Assembly (NCBI GenBank): GCA_036850595.1
Contig: CM072161.1
Location: forward strand, 2,222,801-2,286,800
Length of the DNA: 64,000 nucleotides
From: Rhyacichthys aspro
Lineage: Eukaryota > Chordata > Actinopteri > Gobiiformes > Rhyacichthyidae
Reading direction: 5' to 3'
Below, piece by piece: positions 59,836 to 64,000 of the stretch. The first letter of the stretch is position 1. Each line of letters begins with the position of its first letter. A model generated the notes under the pieces. It was not told the DNA's origin, made no database searches, and was given only the letters and a program-made list of their open reading frames with translations. The translations under genes were made by a program, and so were the position numbers.

Positions 59836-60986
59836 GATGGCTACGGCTCAGAGGGTAGCAGCCAATTTGCAGGCTCAGCACAATATGTTATTCCAATATT
59901 TTAGCCCAAAGTCAAATTATTTGTCATCATACAAATTGGCGAAAGGTAGAAAGCCTTTCTCCAAAGGGGAGTTTTTGAAATAACGTATTGTAGAACATCT
60001 TCAGCGTCCCTTGTCTCTCAGAGAACCATGATTTGCCATATCGAGCTAATTAACAAACACAAGGCTAGCTAGTTAAAGTTTGTTAGTACTGGATAAAAGT
60101 AAAAACATTAAATACAATGCACAAGTTCATGGAATAAAATTAAGCCAAAACCTTTACCTACCCCTGGGTTAGAGGCTTTGGAAAAACTTGAAAACTGAAC
60201 CAGAGTGAACAGGTGTATATGTCACCTGTTTTGTTTGTCTGTCCCCTGTGATTCCATTAGACCGGCACCCCAAGGCCAGGAAGAGATAAACCAAATAAAA
60301 CATTTTAATGTTTGATTATGAATTTTTAATTTAGAGATGCATAATATAAATTTTATACATTTGTTGTCATTATTTTAGTTGCTTCTCTTGCACTCCAGTG
60401 ACCAGCCAACAGTTGGCTAATGTTCTTTCATCCACTGAAGGAAGTTGAGCAGCATGCAGCACATGGTGTTTACGCTCAGTATAAGAGTCAATGATTTATG
60501 TCCACTGAGAAGTCCACTGAGACAAAACCAGTTTAGAAACACTACAGAGTTACACTGTGTTCCAGACAGACAGACAATTTGTTATGGCTCCAAGCAATAG
60601 GGGTCCCAGACATTTAATTACACCTGAGTAAGAGTACATTTGCAAATACTTACTTACATGAATGAAATAGATCAGCAAACTGTTAATCATTTGTATGACC
60701 TACTTATTATCTCATTGTGTCTGGGAACACACATAAAAGAATCACACAACAGGCAAAATTTACACTCTTACATTATAGCTCTTTTTATTTCGTCATATTA
60801 AAATCAACAAATTAAATGACTAACTGTTAGACATGTGCCTCATATGTGATGCACTTCATGCTCTGTAAGTAAGGTGGGTGAGTCACAACCAACCAAAATA
60901 AAATACACTCAAGCTGAACAATGCTGAAACAAAAGACCGACAAATACCACACTTCAACACTTATTTCCCCAAAGAATCGCCCTAAA

Positions 60987-61160
60987 ACTTCATTTCCCAT
61001 GATGCCTCGCCAGTTTGCAAGCCCGCCTCCTTCGGTTTGAATGGCAAGTTGTTTGTTTCAGTGCGACCAGCTGCTAACTCTTCAGTCTGAGCAAACACGG
61101 GACCAGCAGCCTGAACAGGTGTGAAGCGACTTGAAACATAGACGCACCACTTCCGACACT
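60987..61160. promoter_or_regulatory. Promoter-like block with ZNF143/STAF-type motif
   Basis: TTCCCATGATGCCTCGCC (60993-61010) closely fits the ZNF143 SBS consensus (TTCCCANNATGC followed by a CG-containing end), preceded by ACTTCA where the extended motif has ACTACA. A GCCCGCCTCC Sp1-like box follows at 61021. Local CpG is higher than the surroundings. It lies 1.1 kb before the CASTOR start codon and may be a distal CASTOR promoter or a minus-strand promoter. Confidence 0.5.
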
Positions 61161-61689
61161 GTGGTGGGGATTTCAAAATAAGAGCACCACTAGGCCTTTC
61201 AGCTACAAGACTGCTGTCAGAATTCAATTTTATTTTTTCTTTTAGATGTTCATATTGTCTGAATAGAGATGTACATTATCAAAACTTATTTATGCCATTT
61301 CAGTGAAGTAGTTATTAACCACAACAGTTTTATTAAAATGTATTTAATTTGGTAAAATGCATTTGACTGTAATGGCTTCATGTAACTACATGAGGCACGT
61401 GTTTTATTGACAGTATTTATGGGTTGTTTGTGCCTATTCTTTGTTTTGTTGTTAAATCAGTGCTGTTCTAGATTATTTCAATAAAAATTACCTTTTGTTT
61501 TTACAATTTCCAACACAACATAGTAACACCAAACATTCCTTTTCTTGAAAAATATAAATGAAAATTTGTCTTTGTTTATCTGCTACACTGCTTATAAAAA
61601 CACACTTATTTAGTTCATTTAGGTTACTTTTTTTCTCATTTCTTTACTTATCTAAAGTCAGAATCACTTGCATTTTGATCTGATAGTCA

Positions 61690-62083
61690 CCAGCTCCCCC
61701 CTTCTTCCTCTCGCTCCTCCTCTTTTTAATATAATCCTTTATTTATTTCGATAGTTGACTATACAACTGTGCAAGCTTTGTTATTCTATTCTATTCTTTG
61801 TGGTTCTTTTCTATAGCCTCAGCAGCAAAAATGTCTATAAAAATATCTGTACATGGTCTTTTATGTTGAAAGTCTGCAGGCAGAAGTGCGGCGCTTCCGC
61901 TGCAGCCTTTGACAGCAGCAGGTCCATTTTCCTCTTTTCTTTCTTCCAGCCTGCTTCCCCTCTTTCTTTCTCTGTTTTTGGGCCTTTACCTGCGGCGTCT
62001 CTATTTATTTATTCATGCATCTCCTCTGAAAGTGTTTTAGTTTGAAAAACCGTAGCCGTTCATCAAATGAGAAGACGGAAACG
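61690..62083 (+). promoter_or_regulatory. CASTOR proximal 5' region and 5' UTR
   Basis: Pyrimidine-rich CTCCCCCCTTCTTCCTC at about 61692 and a TTTTTAATATAA stretch at about 61724 are followed by a GC-richer segment with CpGs (GTGCGGCGCTTCCGCTGC near 61887). The transcript start is not identifiable by eye. The in-frame TGA at 62027 lies inside this 5' UTR. Confidence 0.4.
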
Positions 62084-62196
62084 ATGGAGCTACACATTTT
62101 AGAGCACAGCCTCAAAGTGGCGAGTATAGAGAAGGAGGGCATCCAGATCTGCACTCACGGACTCATCAAACTGGCCTTCCTCTCCTCCAGAACCAG
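62084..62196 (+). CDS. castor2: CASTOR/GATS-like arginine-sensor family protein, first coding exon (3' partial)
   Basis: It encodes 37 residues plus two bases of a 38th (arginine). It begins MELHILEHSLKVASIEKEG and ends GLIKLAFLSSRT, then a GTACGG donor at 62197. This matches the N-terminus of CASTOR proteins, where the first ACT-domain strand begins right after the initiator. CASTOR1 and CASTOR2 bind GATOR2 and restrain mTORC1; CASTOR1 releases it on binding arginine (family knowledge). The arginine-pocket residues lie in exons past the window. The start has A at -3 and G at +4, and an in-frame TGA at 62027-62029 precedes it with no ATG between, so 62084 is the likely start. By eye it is nearer CASTOR2 (GLIKLAFLSS) than CASTOR1; the paralogue call is tentative. 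Confidence 0.85.
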
Positions 62197-64000
62197 GTAC
62201 GGGCTCTGTCAGCTCTCGGTCCCGGTCTCAGTGTAGGTCTGGAGCAGGACTTATCTGTGCTCTGAGGGACTACAGTGACGTGGAGAGGGGTGCTGGGGTG
62301 TTCGGGGCTGATATCTGTGCTCTGGGGGGTCCTGGGCCACAGCGGAGAGGGGCAGCCTCTGGTTTTAAGTAAGTTTAGGGAATATCTCTGCAGTCAGTAA
62401 ATATTCCACAGAGATACAGCTGACAAACTTTGTAGAGAAGTGGGCAATGGGGCCCTGCTGCTGTCACTGCTCTGGTTCCACAGCATGAGTCCTAACTGTG
62501 CAGAAGCAGCTTCTCCCCTGTTTAACTCTTTTCAGCTCTGAAGTCTACTGAAGCTGCTTCTCAGAAATATTAATTGATACAGAGAAGGCTATATTTAATA
62601 AGAGTCTCTGCAAAAGTAATTTGAAAGTGATCCGAACTGATCTTGGAGAAGTCTAAGTCAGTCTGCAGTGGTTGCATCATTTAAATATACAAAACATAGA
62701 CAATACGCTTTTCAAGAGCTTTTAAAGCTACACTATGTTAACTATGGAGAATGAAGATTAGTGTTGTAGTACTCGAGACCGGTCTTGGTTTTGACAGCAG
62801 TCTTTAGGAAAGGTCTTGGTCTCAGACATCAAGACCATCCAAGACCACAAATGATATTTTTGTCTGTTCTTGTAAATAAATGAAAACCTTAATCATAATA
62901 TTCAATTAGAATCTGTCTCTAAATCTGCCTCCTTCACCAAACACTAACCCCTCTTTGAGCCTGACTGGGTCTAAGACTGGACGTGGACTGTTTGGATTTT
63001 ATTTCTGTTCCCTGGGATCCATTACAGTGTATCATACACTGGTTTAGTTGTTGACTTAGTCTTGTCTTAGTCTCGATATGCTCTGGCTGAGACCAGAATG
63101 AGGTCTTGTACTAGTGAGACTAAAAACAAAAGCAGCTTGCAGCACATGTAGATACATGCTGCAAATATACTATAAGGATATTTAATAGATCTTTATGAAA
63201 GTGGAACTGTTCAATTTGAGTTGTGCCACAGTATGTCTCCTTTAGTGGTTTATTGGGTCTAAAAGCCTGCTTTAACTACAGCACAATATATTACAAATGT
63301 TGCTGCAGTACCAAAAATAAAACTTTATGTATCTCACAAAGCATAATAGAAGTGTAATATTTTTCTTCTGGTATTAGATAATTCTTTTGAAAGGCTACAT
63401 CTTTGTGTTCACAGATATGTTTAGATTGGGAGCAAACTGAATTAAAATAAAACTTCCATCATTGCCATGGGGAACTTTAAATAGCGCTGCACCATATAGT
63501 ATTGTCATTGCAATAATATTGTATATTGTAAATAATTGCAATGTCTGTATCACAAAGAGTGACTTGTATCACAATAAGGTTATGGTCGTCCATGTGATTT
63601 AGCGTTGTCTCAAAATTATTGCCCAAACTGCACATTATGCAGCTGTTTACACAACAACATATTTTGCCGAAACTGCAATGATGCTGTTGCAGACTGGCCT
63701 CTCATTTACACAAGGCCGGCATTCTCACTCCTGAAAATGCAAACTTTTCAATCCAGCCAAGGAGTTGTTTTTGTTGCGGCTGGCTCCACTCTCATGTAAG
63801 CTGTAAAGCCAGCATTCTCTCTGAAAAACAATGATTTCATAGTCACATAAGGTAGCTACAGGCCTAGTGGCTGTTTGTTGCAGCAAAAAGAAAAAAACAC
63901 CCCCTACTGGTCTGGCATATGTACTACATCGTTTTGGGTCGCTCCGTGTATTGGTGGATCATGTTAATTACTTTGTCATGTAAAAGTGACTCAGCCATGG
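62197..64000 (+). other. CASTOR intron 1 (partial)
   Basis: It starts with the GTACGG donor and runs off the window. It contains a GTCTTGG-rich repeat block (62760-63125) and a short repeat fragment resembling a fish element with a GCTGCAC terminus near 63482-63600. The next CASTOR exon, expected to begin with a CKFFSLTETPEDY-type motif, is not in view. Confidence 0.7.
62760..63125 (+). repeat. GTCTTGG-rich DNA-element copy starting AGTGTTGTAGTACTCGAG
   Basis: It starts AGTGTTGTAGTACTCGAGAC and contains repeated GGTCTTGG and GTCTCAG motifs, ending near GTCTTGTACTAGTGAGAC. It shares its terminus with the block at 42056-42265. The right boundary is approximate and no clear target duplication was found. 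Confidence 0.5.

Larger units (their letters stand above)
43665..62083. other. DOC2 3' UTR and DOC2-CASTOR intergenic region
   Basis: No further protein-coding exon was recognised in this 18.4 kb. The first kilobase is DOC2 3' UTR in any model. Poly(A) signal candidates lie at 44356, 44603, 51639 and 52682. Transposon remains occupy 44036-44330, 48323-48960, 53580-54340, 54738-54913, 55010-55300 and 58030-59290. The last 3 kb hold a homeodomain-site-rich block and a promoter-like block ahead of the CASTOR exon. Confidence 0.6.

Noticed and set aside
60982..61227. Minus-strand frame of 81 codons over the promoter-like block
   Set aside because: No recognisable family; CpG-rich promoter DNA often lacks stops. 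Kept only as a regulatory candidate.

Overview
This window looks like nuclear DNA from a teleost fish, probably a percomorph. The evidence is interrupted vertebrate genes with GT-AG introns of 1-14 kb, an AT-rich background, dense microsatellites, and many fish-type dispersed repeats: hAT, Tc1-like and TA-flanked DNA elements, L2-like and other LINE remnants, and tRNA-like SINEs. I see no bacterial or viral gene organisation. Most short open frames are chance.

Two protein-coding genes can be supported, both on the plus strand and both cut by the window edges. The first is a double-C2 (DOC2) gene, closest by eye to DOC2B. Its last seven coding exons lie at 3379-3453, 16349-16458, 18981-19107, 33239-33396, 39935-40016, 42356-42452 and 43531-43664. 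They join in frame into 260 residues holding most of C2A, the linker and all of C2B to the stop codon. The N-terminal Munc13-interaction region and the first C2A strands must lie before position 1. The second is the first coding exon of a CASTOR (GATS-like) gene, a cytosolic regulator of mTORC1, at 62084-62196. The rest of it lies past the right edge.

Layout. 1-3378 is intron with repeat debris. 3379-43664 is the DOC2 gene, whose introns carry an L2-like reverse-transcriptase fossil (6.9-7.35 kb), two tRNA-like SINEs (8.0-8.6 kb), a 734-bp TA-flanked inverted-repeat element (27.7-28.4 kb), a hAT-like element built round an 11 x 21-bp array (36.8-37.2 kb), a decayed Tc1-like transposase (39.4 kb) and a LINE fragment (42.9 kb). 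43665-62083 is 3' UTR plus intergenic DNA. It has candidate poly(A) signals at 44356 and a more convincing one at 52682, a minus-strand LINE (53.6-54.3 kb), a 176-bp hAT MITE with an exact 8-bp target duplication (54.7 kb), an 815-bp hAT derivative with an exact 8-bp duplication and a BED zinc-finger fossil (58.2-59.0 kb), a homeodomain-site-rich block (59.3-59.6 kb) and a ZNF143-like promoter motif (61.0 kb). 62197-64000 is CASTOR intron 1.

The two genes are neighbours but have no obvious joint function: one is a presynaptic calcium sensor and the other a nutrient-signalling protein. I found no convincing previously undescribed biological system. The most unusual structures are the 21-bp-periodic array inside a hAT-like element, the nested hAT derivative, a 19-bp-arm hairpin at 3.9 kb, and the candidate 9-kb DOC2 3' UTR.
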